Assembly (NCBI RefSeq): GCF_016785095.1
Contig: NZ_JAEKJB010000008.1
Coordinates: forward strand, 620,001 to 684,000
Direction: 5' to 3'
DNA: 64,000 nt
From: Alloalcanivorax marinus
Lineage (GTDB): Bacteria; Pseudomonadota; Gammaproteobacteria; Pseudomonadales; Alcanivoracaceae
Both the position numbers and the translations under genes were made by a program. The notes below the pieces were generated by a model, which saw nothing but the letters and a program-made list of their open reading frames with translations, was not told the origin of the DNA and made no database searches. Below, piece after piece: positions 27,713-36,829 of the stretch. The stretch's first letter is position 1. Each line of letters begins with the position of its first letter.

Positions 27713-27754
27713 TTGCAATCTCCGCAAAGACCTGTTTAGAATACATTTAAATGT
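27713..27754 (+). promoter_or_regulatory. Promoter of the DcaP-like porin with operator 3
   Basis: TTGCAA (27713-27718) and TAGAAT (27737-27742) are 18 bases apart. The element ATACATTTAAATGT (27741-27754), containing a perfect 12-base palindrome, overlaps the end of the -10 hexamer. Its arrangement mirrors operators 1 and 2, placing the porin in the same predicted regulon. Confidence 0.72.
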
Positions 27755-27833
27755 CTTATAAAGATTACATATAAACACCCATCCCTTCCAACAAACTGAC
27801 AGCGGGTAGCCCGGCGTTACCCGAGGGGAACCC

Positions 27834-29009
27834 ATGAAAATCATAACTTCGAAACAACTCTCGACTCTGTCACTGGGCGCCGTTTTCACCGCCCTCGCCG
27901 GCACCGCCCAGGCGGTGGAATTCAAAGCCGGCAACACCGATGTGGATCTGTATGGCTACGCCAAGCTGGATGTGATCTACGATCTCGACGCGGATCTCGG
28001 CAATGCGGTTCTGCGCAACCGCATTCCGCTCGACCATGAACCCGGTGCCGACGGGCACCTGACCATGCACGCCTTCGAAAGCCGGCTGGGGTTCACCACG
28101 TCCACCCTGATCGACGGCGATGTGCTGCGCACCGTGATCGAAACCGACTTCTACGGCGGCGGCGGCTTCGCCGACGGCGGTGGTGAATTGCGTTTGCGCC
28201 ACGCCTACGGTGAATGGAAGGGTCTACTGGCCGGCCAGACCTGGACCAACTTCGGCAATGTGCTGAGCCTCTACGAGACCATCGACTTCAACCGCGACCT
28301 GGGCCAGGGCGGCGGTCGCCAGGCGCAGCTTCGCTACACCACCGGCCCGTTCTCGTTCTCCGTGGAAGACCCGAAAGGCACCGGCACCGGCCACGCCGGC
28401 GGCGAGGTGATCGCCGAGGACACCAACCAGTTCCGCTTCCCGGACCTGACCGCCCGTTACCAGAACACCGCCGGGCCGGTGCAATTCGCCACCGCGGCGC
28501 TGGTGCGCTTCCTGGAATATGACGCGGAAGGCGAGACCGTCAGCAACAGCGCCTGGAGCGACGACTCCGCCACGGGCTGGGGTGTGATGGCGGAAGCCCG
28601 CGCCCAGCTCACCGATACCCTCACCCTGCGTGGCTCGGTGACCCATGGTGACGGTATCGGCGGCTATCTGTATCTGAGCCCGGCGGCCCCGGGTTACGTC
28701 AGCAGCAGCGGCAAGCTGGAGACCATCGAGGGCACCGGCGGCGGCGTCAGCCTCAGCGCCAAGACCGGCCCGGGCCTGCTGACCCTGGCCTATGGCGTGG
28801 CCCAGGCCGACGTGGACGATGCCTACCGGGACGGCGCCATCGCCGGTACCGCCGACGAGCGCTACACCAGCGGCACCATCAACTATCTGTGGTCCACCAA
28901 CCCCTACCTCACCTACGGCGTGGAAGCCGGCTACCACACGCGCGAGCAAGTGGATGGCCGGGAAGGCGACGCCGTGCGCCTGCAGGGCATGGTGCGTTTC
29001 AACTTCTGA
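27834..29009 (+). CDS. DcaP-like trimeric outer-membrane porin
   Basis: Outer-membrane channel of 391 residues with a signal peptide (cleavage near AQA-VEF, residue 26). The DcaP pattern is clear: DLYGYAKLDVIYD (about 37-49), SRLGFTTST (about 83-91), FYGGGGFADGG and LRLRHAYGEWKGLLAGQTW (about 121-139), ending in a terminal F. DcaP of Acinetobacter passes dicarboxylic acids such as phthalate. Here it follows the TRAP operon and has its own promoter with the shared operator, so it is probably the outer-membrane entry route for the island's substrate. Confidence 0.88.
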   Translation: MKIITSKQLSTLSLGAVFTALAGTAQAVEFKAGNTDVDLYGYAKLDVIYDLDADLGNAVLRNRIPLDHEPGADGHLTMHAFESRLGFTTSTLIDGDVLRTVIETDFYGGGGFADGGGELRLRHAYGEWKGLLAGQTWTNFGNVLSLYETIDFNRDLGQGGGRQAQLRYTTGPFSFSVEDPKGTGTGHAGGEVIAEDTNQFRFPDLTARYQNTAGPVQFATAALVRFLEYDAEGETVSNSAWSDDSATGWGVMAEARAQLTDTLTLRGSVTHGDGIGGYLYLSPAAPGYVSSSGKLETIEGTGGGVSLSAKTGPGLLTLAYGVAQADVDDAYRDGAIAGTADERYTSGTINYLWSTNPYLTYGVEAGYHTREQVDGREGDAVRLQGMVRFNF

Positions 29010-29016
29010 GACGCCC

Positions 29017-29910
29017 TCAGCCCGCGTCCCGGATCGGCGTTTCGGCCCGATCCGGGGATGGCACCCCTTCCATGAATACCTCCAGGGCCCGGCTCCAGCT
29101 GGGCCGCTGCAGGGTGGCGATCACCGTGGTCACCTTGCCCCGGTCACCGGGCAACGCCAGAGTGTGCAGGTCGAAGCGGCGCCGATACTGACGCACCGTG
29201 GAAGCCGGCAGCAGCGCCAGCCCCATGCCCGCCCCCACGCAGCCGACGATGGCATCCAGGCTACCGAATTCATGAATGCGCGGCGCCGCCACCTTCATGT
29301 CCGCCAGCAGCACCTCGATGGTGGTGCGGTAGCCGCATCCTGGCCGGAACGCCAGAAACGGCGTACGCGCCAGCTCCGCCCGTCCGGGAAAGCTCTTCAG
29401 CGGGCGCCCGCTGACCAGCACCAGGCGCTCATGGAACACCGGGCGCAGGGCCAGATCGTCGCCGGCGTTCTCCGCCACCACGAAGGCGGCGTCCAGTTGC
29501 CCGGTCCGTACCTCCTCGATCAGTTCACCGGTGGTACCGGTGTGCAGGTGCACGCTGAGTTGCGGCCAGCGCTGGCTGAAGTCGGTGAGCAGGGGCGGCA
29601 AATGCACGGCGGCACTGGTTTCCATGCTGCCCAAACGCAACTCACCAAGGGGCTCGCCCCCGGGTTGGAAACGCGACAGGGCATCGTCGTGCAGTTCCAC
29701 GATGCGCCGCGCATAGTGCAGTAACTGGCGCCCGGCCGGCGTGGCCACCACCGGATTGCGGCGTTCCAGCAGGCGTGCACCCAGCTCCGTCTCCAGTTTC
29801 TTGATGTGGGCGGTGACGTTGGACTGAACCGTGTGCAGACGATCAGCGGCGGCGCTGAAGCTGCCGGAGTCCACCACGGCGCGGAAGATTTCCAGGGAAC
29901 GTATCAGCAT
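29017..29910 (-). CDS. LysR-family transcriptional regulator
   Basis: A 297-residue regulator with an N-terminal HTH (LEIFRAVVDSGSFSAAADRL, about 6-25) and a two-lobe ligand-binding domain. I choose the ATG at 29910, which has GAGG 8 bases upstream and gives the normal LysR N-terminus; upstream ATGs at 29928 and 29946 lack a clear ribosome-binding site. It diverges from an MFS transporter gene (30022) and probably regulates it, in the usual LysR arrangement. It converges on the porin gene. Effector unknown. Confidence 0.9.
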   Translation of the reverse strand: MLIRSLEIFRAVVDSGSFSAAADRLHTVQSNVTAHIKKLETELGARLLERRNPVVATPAGRQLLHYARRIVELHDDALSRFQPGGEPLGELRLGSMETSAAVHLPPLLTDFSQRWPQLSVHLHTGTTGELIEEVRTGQLDAAFVVAENAGDDLALRPVFHERLVLVSGRPLKSFPGRAELARTPFLAFRPGCGYRTTIEVLLADMKVAAPRIHEFGSLDAIVGCVGAGMGLALLPASTVRQYRRRFDLHTLALPGDRGKVTTVIATLQRPSWSRALEVFMEGVPSPDRAETPIRDAG

Positions 29911-30021
29911 CGCCGGCCTCGGCTTCATTGGAAGTGATGAGTCCAATCTTAAAAAATCATTTCTAGTGATACCAGTGCTCTGCTTTACTGTCGCTTTGCA
30001 TCGTCCCGGCTGGAGCTGCGT

Positions 30022-31185
30022 ATGACCCGCGACCCTTCGCTTCCCTCCCCGATTCGCCTGGTGGTGATGGCCGGTTCGGCCACGCTGGTGGGCATCGGCC
30101 TGGGCCGCTTCGCCTATGCCGCCTTGCTGCCCGGAGTCATCAAGGCCGGCTGGCTGAGCGAGGCGGACGCCGGCTATGTGGGCGCCGCCAACCTGCTCGG
30201 CTACCTGGTGGGCGCGGTGGTCGCCGGTCGCGCCGGTCAGTGGCTGGGCCCGGGCCGCGTGATCCGCCTATCCGCCCTGCTGGTGGCGGTGGGCTTCGCC
30301 GCCAGCGCCTGGCCGGCGCCGGTGTGGTGGTTCAGCCTGTGGCGTTTCGTGGCCGGGGTCACCGGCGCCTTCCTGATGGTGCTGGCGCCATCGCTGATCG
30401 CCCAGCAACTGCCACTGTCCATGCGCAAGCGCGGCAGTACCTGGATCTTCGCCGGTGTCGGCCTGGGCGTGCTGTTCTCCGCCACCCTGGTGCCGCTGCT
30501 CATCGACAGCGGCCTGGAACGGGCCTGGCTGGGCCTGGCGCTGGTGTGCCTGCCACCGCTGTGGCTTCTGTGGCGGCAGTGGCCGCCCATGCCCACCGGC
30601 GAGGGCGCCGAGGCCGGCCCCGGCCAGGGCGCCGGGCTGCTGCTGGTGGCGGTCTACCTGGCCTACCTGCTGGACGCCGTGGGCTTCGTACCGCACACCG
30701 TGTTCTGGGTGGATTATCTGGAACGGCAACGGGATTTCAGTACCTGGGCCAGCGCCCTGCAATGGGGCGTGTTCGCCGTGGGCGCGATCAGCGGGCCTTT
30801 CCTGGCCGGTGCCGCCGCCCGCCACCTGGGCTGGCACCGCACCCTGATCGGCGCGCTCACCGTCAAGGGCGGCGCCGTGTTGCTGCCGGTGACGGTGGGC
30901 GGGCTCGCCGCGGTGACCCTGTCGTCCTACCTGGTGGGGGCGATGATCCCGGCCATGGTGTCCTCGGTGATGGGCCGCACCGCGGAGCTGGTGCCGCCGC
31001 GCCTGGCCACCCAGACCTGGGGCCGCGCCACCGCCCTGTTCGCCGTGGGGCAGGCCGGCGCCGCCTACGCCATGGCGGCGGCGTACGCCCACCACCCCGG
31101 GCCGCTGATCTTCCGCATCGGTGGCGCCACCCTGCTGGCCGCCGCCCTGTTGTTGCTGATTTCCGGTCTCCTCGCCCGTCGCTAG
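30022..31185 (+). CDS. YbfB/YjiJ-family MFS transporter
   Basis: A 387-residue inner-membrane transporter with about 12 predicted spans. The N-terminal GIGLGRFAYAALLPGVI (about 22-38) and the GAANLLGYLVGAV stretch (about 54-66) are characteristic of the YbfB group. Members are of unknown specificity. The gene is divergent from the LysR regulator with about 110 bases between the start codons, which suggests regulator-transporter pairing. Confidence 0.86.
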   Translation: MTRDPSLPSPIRLVVMAGSATLVGIGLGRFAYAALLPGVIKAGWLSEADAGYVGAANLLGYLVGAVVAGRAGQWLGPGRVIRLSALLVAVGFAASAWPAPVWWFSLWRFVAGVTGAFLMVLAPSLIAQQLPLSMRKRGSTWIFAGVGLGVLFSATLVPLLIDSGLERAWLGLALVCLPPLWLLWRQWPPMPTGEGAEAGPGQGAGLLLVAVYLAYLLDAVGFVPHTVFWVDYLERQRDFSTWASALQWGVFAVGAISGPFLAGAAARHLGWHRTLIGALTVKGGAVLLPVTVGGLAAVTLSSYLVGAMIPAMVSSVMGRTAELVPPRLATQTWGRATALFAVGQAGAAYAMAAAYAHHPGPLIFRIGGATLLAAALLLLISGLLARR

Positions 31186-31264
31186 CCGTGTACCATCAGG
31201 AACCGGGGCCGGCGTCACCGGCTCCAACCTGCATGGACATCATGGAACGACAGCGGAGAACGGC

Positions 31265-32884
31265 ATGGATCGACGCGACGTCTTGAAAGCCCTGGGGCTG
31301 TTCGGCACCGCCCTGCTACCGGCGGCGCCGGCCCTGGCCCGGGCCCTGGAGGCCCCCGGCGTGGGCCGCGAAGGCCGGGGCGAACCGTTCAGTTACGCCG
31401 GCCTCAAGGGCATGGCCCGGCACTTCGCCGGGCGCCCCTGGCGGGACCCGGCGAAAACCCTGCCCAAGGCAATCCGCGACCTGACCTGGGACCAGTACCA
31501 GGCACTGCGCTACCGGCCCGACCACGCCCTCTGGGCGGACCGCCCGGACGCCGACTTCCGCTTTCAGTTCTTCCACCTGGGCCTGCATTTCAAGACGCCG
31601 GTGAAGATCCACGAGATCGTCGACGGCGAGGCCCGGTCGATCCCCTACCGCACCGATCTGTTCGACTTCAGCGACAGTGACGTGGACCCGGCGGACCTGC
31701 CCGAGGGGCTCGGTTTCGCCGGCTTCCGCCTGCTCCACCACAGTGACTGGGAACGTGACGTGGCGGCTTTCCTGGGCGCCAGCTACTTCCGCGCCACCAG
31801 CGCCTCGCGCCAGTTCGGCCTGTCCGCACGGGGCCTGGCGGTGAACACCGCCCTGCCGGAACCGGAGGAGTTTCCGGAATTCACCCATTTCTGGTTCGAG
31901 CATCTGCCCAACCCGGACCAGGTGCGGGTGTATGCCTTCCTGGATTCTCCCAGTGTCACCGGCGCCTACCGGTTCACCATCGCCCGGGAAAAAGGCGACC
32001 TGATCATGGACGTGGACGCGGCACTGTACCCGCGCCGGGCCATCGAACGCCTCGGCGTGGCACCGCTGACCAGCATGTACCAGGTGGGTGAGAACAGCCG
32101 CCGGGTAGCCTGGGATTGGCGCCCGGAGATCCACGATTCCGACGGCCTTGGCATGCACACCGGCGGCGGCGAATGGCTCTGGCGCCCCCTGGTGAACCCG
32201 CCCCAACTGCGTTTTAACAGTTACAGCGATGACAACCCGCGCGGCTTCGGCCTGCTGCAACGCGACCAGGACTTCGATCATTATCAGGACGACGGCGTGT
32301 TCTACGAACGGCGCCCGAGTCTGTGGGTGGAACCCCGGGGCGATTGGGGCAAGGGCGCGGTGCAGTTGGTGGAGATCCCCACCCTGGACGAGACCTTCGA
32401 CAATATCGTGGCGTTCTGGCGCCCGGAAGAGCCGGTGCAAGCGGGACGGGAATATCTGTTCGGCTACCGGCTGTCCTGGACCGGCCGGCCACCCCGCCCG
32501 CCCCTGGCCCGCTGCGTGGCCACCCGCACCGGCCTGGGCGGCGTAGTGGGACAACCCCGGGAGCACTTCAGCTGGCGCTTCGTGGTGGACTTCCGCGGCG
32601 GGCCGATCTCCGCCGGCGAACTGCCCGGCATGGGCGAGGTGGAGCCGGTGATCGACAGTAGCGCGGGCCGGGTGGAAATCACCTCGGCGCGGCCGCTGCA
32701 CGAGATCGACGGCTACCGGGCCATGTTCGACCTGGTGCCGCCGGACGACGATCTCACGCCGATCAACCTGCGCCTGTTTCTCAAGCGCAAGAGCGACGGC
32801 GCGCCGCTCACCGAGACCTGGATTTACCAGTGGTCACCGCCGCCCATGGAGGAGCGCGATTTGCGCAACCCGGGGCACCTGTAA
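31265..32884 (+). CDS. opgD: Periplasmic glucan biosynthesis protein OpgD/OpgG (MdoD-like)
   Basis: A 539-residue periplasmic protein for osmoregulated periplasmic glucan synthesis. It begins MDRRDVLKALG, a twin-arginine type leader as in OpgD, rather than the Sec leader of OpgG. The mature protein carries FSYAGLKGMARHFAGRPW (about 38-55), the PYRTDLFDF stretch (about 128-136) and NPPQLRFNSYSDDNPRGFGL (about 310-329) conserved across the MdoG domain. Length fits OpgD (about 550). No opgH is nearby, so it probably modifies the glucan backbone made by enzymes encoded elsewhere. Confidence 0.9.
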   Translation: MDRRDVLKALGLFGTALLPAAPALARALEAPGVGREGRGEPFSYAGLKGMARHFAGRPWRDPAKTLPKAIRDLTWDQYQALRYRPDHALWADRPDADFRFQFFHLGLHFKTPVKIHEIVDGEARSIPYRTDLFDFSDSDVDPADLPEGLGFAGFRLLHHSDWERDVAAFLGASYFRATSASRQFGLSARGLAVNTALPEPEEFPEFTHFWFEHLPNPDQVRVYAFLDSPSVTGAYRFTIAREKGDLIMDVDAALYPRRAIERLGVAPLTSMYQVGENSRRVAWDWRPEIHDSDGLGMHTGGGEWLWRPLVNPPQLRFNSYSDDNPRGFGLLQRDQDFDHYQDDGVFYERRPSLWVEPRGDWGKGAVQLVEIPTLDETFDNIVAFWRPEEPVQAGREYLFGYRLSWTGRPPRPPLARCVATRTGLGGVVGQPREHFSWRFVVDFRGGPISAGELPGMGEVEPVIDSSAGRVEITSARPLHEIDGYRAMFDLVPPDDDLTPINLRLFLKRKSDGAPLTETWIYQWSPPPMEERDLRNPGHL

Positions 32885-33063
32885 CCGAAACGAAAGTACG
32901 TCGCGCCCTGAGCCGCTTAGCAGTGATCCTCGACGCCACCGGCTCTACGAAGCCGCCCCTCAACCCACCCTGGTTCATCGTTGTTCGCACCCGGAACGGT
33001 TCCGCCACCTCGAAGCGGAGCTGTGTGGGTGCCTTCCGGGACCGATTTAAAGCGCGATGAACC

Positions 33064-34032
33064 TTACATCTTGGCGCGAAGGGCTTCCTTGGCCGCTTCG
33101 TATTCGCGGGTCAGGCGCGCCACGTGCTCGGCGGCGGGCAGGATGTCGTCGACCACGCCGATGCCCTGGCCGCAGCCCCAGATGTCCTTCCAGGCCTTGG
33201 TCTTGCTGCCGCCGCCGGAGCCGAAGTTCATCTTCGAAGGATCGCTCTCCGGCAGATTCGCCGGGTCCATGCCGGCGTTGACGATGGACGGCGCCAGGTA
33301 GTTGCCGTGCACCCCGGTGAACAGGTTGCTGTAAACAATATCCGAAGCGCTGCTGTCCACGATCATCCGCTTGTAACCCTCCACCGCGTTGGCTTCCTTG
33401 GAGGCGATGAACATGGAGCCGATGTAGGCCAGATCCGCGCCCATCGCCTGGGCAGCGAGAATGGAAGCGCCATTGGCGATGGAACCGGACAGAGCGATTG
33501 GCCCCTCGAACCACTGGCGCAGTTCCTGGATCAAGGCGAACGGCGACAGCTGGCCGGCGTGACCGCCCGCCCCGGCGGCCACGGCGATCAAGCCGTCGGC
33601 GCCCTTCTCGATGGCCTTGCGGCCAAAGCGGTCGTTGATCACATCGTGCATGACCATGCCACCCCAACCGTGCACCGCCTTGTTGAGGTCTTCCCGGGCG
33701 CCCAGGGAAGTGATCACCATGGGCACCTTGTACTTCTCGCACAGGGCCAGGTCTTCTTCCAGGCGGTCATTGGTCTTGTGCACGATCTGGTTGACGGCGA
33801 ACGGCGCGGACGGGGTATCCGGGTTGTCCCGGTCCCAGGCGGCCAGTTCCTCGGTGATGCGGTGCAGCCATTCGTCCAGCTGCGACACCGGCCGCGCGTT
33901 CAGCGACGGGAAGGAACCGACGATGCCGGCCTTGCACTGGGCGATCACCAGGTCCGGATTGGAAATAATGAACAGTGGGGAGGCGATCACCGGCAAACGC
34001 AGCCGGTCCGCCAAATGCGCGGGTAAAGCCAT
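33064..34032 (-). CDS. NAD(P)H-dependent flavin oxidoreductase / nitronate monooxygenase family
   Basis: A 322-residue FMN-binding TIM-barrel protein. It opens with RLPVIASPLFIISNPDLV (about 13-30) and has the cofactor-binding AAGAGGHAGQLSPFAL stretch (about 151-166), followed by GSIANGASILAAQAMGADLAYIG. This is typical of the broad 2-nitropropane dioxygenase / enoyl-reductase-like group, and many members have unknown substrates. It lies next to a TetR regulator and an SDR on the same strand, probably a small lipid- or xenobiotic-related unit. Confidence 0.87.
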   Translation of the reverse strand: MALPAHLADRLRLPVIASPLFIISNPDLVIAQCKAGIVGSFPSLNARPVSQLDEWLHRITEELAAWDRDNPDTPSAPFAVNQIVHKTNDRLEEDLALCEKYKVPMVITSLGAREDLNKAVHGWGGMVMHDVINDRFGRKAIEKGADGLIAVAAGAGGHAGQLSPFALIQELRQWFEGPIALSGSIANGASILAAQAMGADLAYIGSMFIASKEANAVEGYKRMIVDSSASDIVYSNLFTGVHGNYLAPSIVNAGMDPANLPESDPSKMNFGSGGGSKTKAWKDIWGCGQGIGVVDDILPAAEHVARLTREYEAAKEALRAKM

Positions 34033-34141
34033 GTCGGACTCTCTCCAAGGGCAAATGGGTCCAATAATTTACGGCGTATACTTTATGCCGGGATCGCCAT
34101 TGCCGACAACCCCGAAAACGCCACGGCGGTGACCTTTGCGA

Positions 34142-34795
34142 TCAACTGACTGGTGATTCTGGCCAGTCGCGATCACCATCATCCCAGTAGGGCGGCAACA
34201 CCCCCATGCCGGCGAACAGGGTGCGCATGGTGGTCTGGCGCAAAAAATCCACATCCATGTCAGGCCCCAGGGCTCCGCTTTGCTCCAGCACCACGGTGCC
34301 ATGCATGGTGGCCCAGAACATATAACCGATCAGCTTGGCGTCACCGCGCACCAGGCCGGCGTCGATCATCTCCTGCACGTAACCGGCCATGCCCTCATTG
34401 GCTCGGGCATGGGCCTTGACCAGCTCGGGATAACGGTCCTCGTCGTCCTGGGTGTGCTCGAACAGCAATTGGTAGGTGTCCGGGAAGCGGCGCGCGAAAT
34501 CCAGGTAGGCGGCGCCCGCCGCCCGGGCCTTGGCGCGGGCATCGCCGGCGGCGCGCACCGCCTGTTCCAGGTTCTCGGCGAACTGATTGAAGGCGGCGGC
34601 GCGCACCAGCGCCAGGATTTCGTCCTTATCGCGAAAATAACGGTATGGGGTCATCGGGCTGACACCCATTTCCGCGGCGATCTGGCGCATCGTCACGTTA
34701 TCCGGCCCGCGCTCCAGAAACAGCCGGGTGGCGGCGTCACGAACCCGCTCGCGAAAAGCCGCCACCTCCTGTTCCGATTTCGGCTTCTTGGCCAA
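34142..34795 (-). CDS. TetR-family transcriptional regulator
   Basis: A 217-residue repressor. The N-terminal HTH spans about 13-58 with FLERGPDNVTMRQIAAEMGV and SPMTPYRYFRDKDEIL. The C-terminal domain is of the TetR_C_33 (WHG) type by its NQFAENLEQAV and HGTVVLEQSGAL segments. It lies between the SDR gene (19 bases upstream) and the flavoprotein gene, all on the minus strand, and probably controls them. Confidence 0.91.
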   Translation of the reverse strand: MAKKPKSEQEVAAFRERVRDAATRLFLERGPDNVTMRQIAAEMGVSPMTPYRYFRDKDEILALVRAAAFNQFAENLEQAVRAAGDARAKARAAGAAYLDFARRFPDTYQLLFEHTQDDEDRYPELVKAHARANEGMAGYVQEMIDAGLVRGDAKLIGYMFWATMHGTVVLEQSGALGPDMDVDFLRQTTMRTLFAGMGVLPPYWDDGDRDWPESPVS

Positions 34796-34814
34796 GGCGT
34801 GCTCCGTGAAGGGG

Positions 34815-35585
34815 TCAGCCGCGCCCGATAAAGGGCATGCGGGTGGCCATGATCGTCATGAACTGCACATTGGCGTCCAACGGCAGGGCCGCCATATGCA
34901 CCACCGCCTCGGCCACATGGCTCACGTCCATGCGGTCCTCGACCAGAATCTCGCCATTGGCCTGGGGAATACCGCGCTTCATGGGCTCGGTCATCTCGGT
35001 GGCGGCGTTGCCAATATCGATCTGCCCGCAGGCGATCCGGTAGCGGCGACCGTCCAGGGAAGTGGCTTTGGTGAGGCCGGTCATGGCGTGCTTGGTGGCG
35101 GTGTAGGGCGCCGAATTGGGACGCGGTGATTGCGCGGAGATCGAGCCATTGTTGATGATGCGCCCGCCCATGGGGTCCTGGGCCTTCATGATGCGGAAGG
35201 CCTCCTGGGTGCAGTAGAAAGCACCGGACAGGTTGGTGTTCACCACCCGCTGCCACTGCGCCGGGGTCAACTCTTCCAGGGGCACCGGCGGTGCGCCGGT
35301 GCCGGCATTATTAAACAGCAGATCGAGCCTGCCCCAGGCGTCGACGGTGCGCTGGAACAGTGCTTTCACCTGCTCAGGATCACCCACGTCGGTGGCCACC
35401 GCCAGGGCCTGGTCGGCGTCCAGCCCGGCGTCCGCCAGGGTGCGCGCCAGGCGCTCGGCGTCACGGCCAGCGAAGGCCACCCGATAGCCGGCCCCCACCA
35501 GTGCCAGAGCGCAGGCCTTGCCAATGCCGGTGCCGGCACCGGTGACGATGGCCACCTTGCGCGCGGCGGGGTTCGATTCACTCAT
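34815..35585 (-). CDS. Short-chain dehydrogenase/reductase
   Basis: A 256-residue classical SDR. The cofactor motif [10 protein letters not shown] (about 15-24), the NNAG motif (about 91-94), the catalytic Ser in NNGSISAQS (about 145-153) and YTATK (about 160-164) are intact. It is co-directional with the downstream TetR regulator and flavoprotein. The substrate is not deducible. Confidence 0.9.
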   Translation of the reverse strand: MSESNPAARKVAIVTGAGTGIGKACALALVGAGYRVAFAGRDAERLARTLADAGLDADQALAVATDVGDPEQVKALFQRTVDAWGRLDLLFNNAGTGAPPVPLEELTPAQWQRVVNTNLSGAFYCTQEAFRIMKAQDPMGGRIINNGSISAQSPRPNSAPYTATKHAMTGLTKATSLDGRRYRIACGQIDIGNAATEMTEPMKRGIPQANGEILVEDRMDVSHVAEAVVHMAALPLDANVQFMTIMATRMPFIGRG

Positions 35586-35609
35586 GACGAAATCCTTGTT
35601 GTTGTCGCG

Positions 35610-36827
35610 TCAGGCCAGCAGGTCGGCGAAGCTGTAGTAGTCCAGCGGTTCACCGGCGGCCTGGCCGTGCCCCACCGGCGCCACCGCCAGACCGTCCGCC
35701 CATACCGCCGAGCTGAGCATGCCGGAGCTCTGGTTGGGATGCTTCTCCAGCACCGCGCCACCGTCGCGCGCCACGCGGCGCACGCGCAGGTATTCCTGGC
35801 GCGGGCCCGGTTTGACGGCGAAGTCCGCCGGCAGCCGGTAAGGTGCCGGCAGCACCGGCCCGGCGCCCAGACAGCGCCGCAGATAGGGCAACACCAGCAT
35901 CAGGTAACAGACCAGCACCGCCGAGGGGTTACCCGGCAGGCCGAAGAAGGGCACGCCGGCGTCGCCCAGGCGACCGAAGGTAAACGGCTTGCCGGGCTTG
36001 ATCGCGAGGCGCCAGAAATCCAGATCGCCACGTTCCTCGAGCACCGCCCGCAGGTGGTCCTCCTCGCCCACGGAAACGCCACCGCTGGCCATCACCAGAT
36101 CCGGCGGATCGGCCAGCAACTGGTCCAGGGCCTCCCGGGTGCGCCCGCGATCATCCGGCAGCCACAGGGCGGTAACGTCCGGAAAGCCGCTGTCCGCCAG
36201 CAGGCTTTCCATCAGCGGGCCATTGCTGTTGTAGATCTTGCCCGGCGCCGGTGGCGCGCCGGCGGGCAGCAGCTCATCGCCGCTGCTCAGCACCACCACC
36301 CGGGGCCGGCGCACCGCCAGCTCCGACGCACCCACGGACGCGGCCAGGCCGATGACCCGGGCGGAAACCCGGGTGCCGGCGACCAGCACGGTGTCCCCTT
36401 CGCGGGCATCCTGGCCGGCGGGGCGGATGTTCTGGCCAGGTTGGGCCCGCGCCGCCGGTGGCGGCGTCACCGTGCCCTCGCCGAACTCGCAGTCTTCCTG
36501 CATCAGCACGGTATCGGCGCCGGCGGGTACCGGAGCGCCGGTGAAGATACGCGCCGCGCCGCCGGGGGCCAACTCACCGGGGGGATCACCGGCGGGCACC
36601 CGCAGGGTCACCGGCAGCGTCACCGAGCCATCTCCCAGGTCGGCGTGGCGCACGGCGATGCCATCCACCGCCGAATTGTCGTGGGGCGGCACCGTGACCC
36701 GGGCGGCCACCGGCTCCGCCAGCCAGCCGCCGCGAGCCTCGGCCAACGGCAGGCGTGCCACCCGACCCAGAGGACGGGCGCTGTCCAGCAGCCTGGCACG
36801 GGCTTCATCCACCGGCATCAAAGACAT
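35610..36827 (-). CDS. moeA: Molybdopterin molybdenumtransferase MoeA
   Basis: A 405-residue enzyme that inserts molybdate into adenylylated molybdopterin. Conserved features are PPHDNSAVDGIAVR (about 47-60), the PAGADTVLMQEDCE stretch (about 99-112) and the MoCF-domain motifs SSGDELLPAG (about 192-201) and SGGVSVGEEDHL (about 264-275). The last domain begins GLPGNPSAVLVCYLML. I start it at 36827, two bases after the moaB stop codon; an in-frame extension to 36947 runs through moaB and is not conserved. It forms a pair with moaB. Confidence 0.94.
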   Translation of the reverse strand: MSLMPVDEARARLLDSARPLGRVARLPLAEARGGWLAEPVAARVTVPPHDNSAVDGIAVRHADLGDGSVTLPVTLRVPAGDPPGELAPGGAARIFTGAPVPAGADTVLMQEDCEFGEGTVTPPPAARAQPGQNIRPAGQDAREGDTVLVAGTRVSARVIGLAASVGASELAVRRPRVVVLSSGDELLPAGAPPAPGKIYNSNGPLMESLLADSGFPDVTALWLPDDRGRTREALDQLLADPPDLVMASGGVSVGEEDHLRAVLEERGDLDFWRLAIKPGKPFTFGRLGDAGVPFFGLPGNPSAVLVCYLMLVLPYLRRCLGAGPVLPAPYRLPADFAVKPGPRQEYLRVRRVARDGGAVLEKHPNQSSGMLSSAVWADGLAVAPVGHGQAAGEPLDYYSFADLLA

Positions 36828-36829
36828 GA

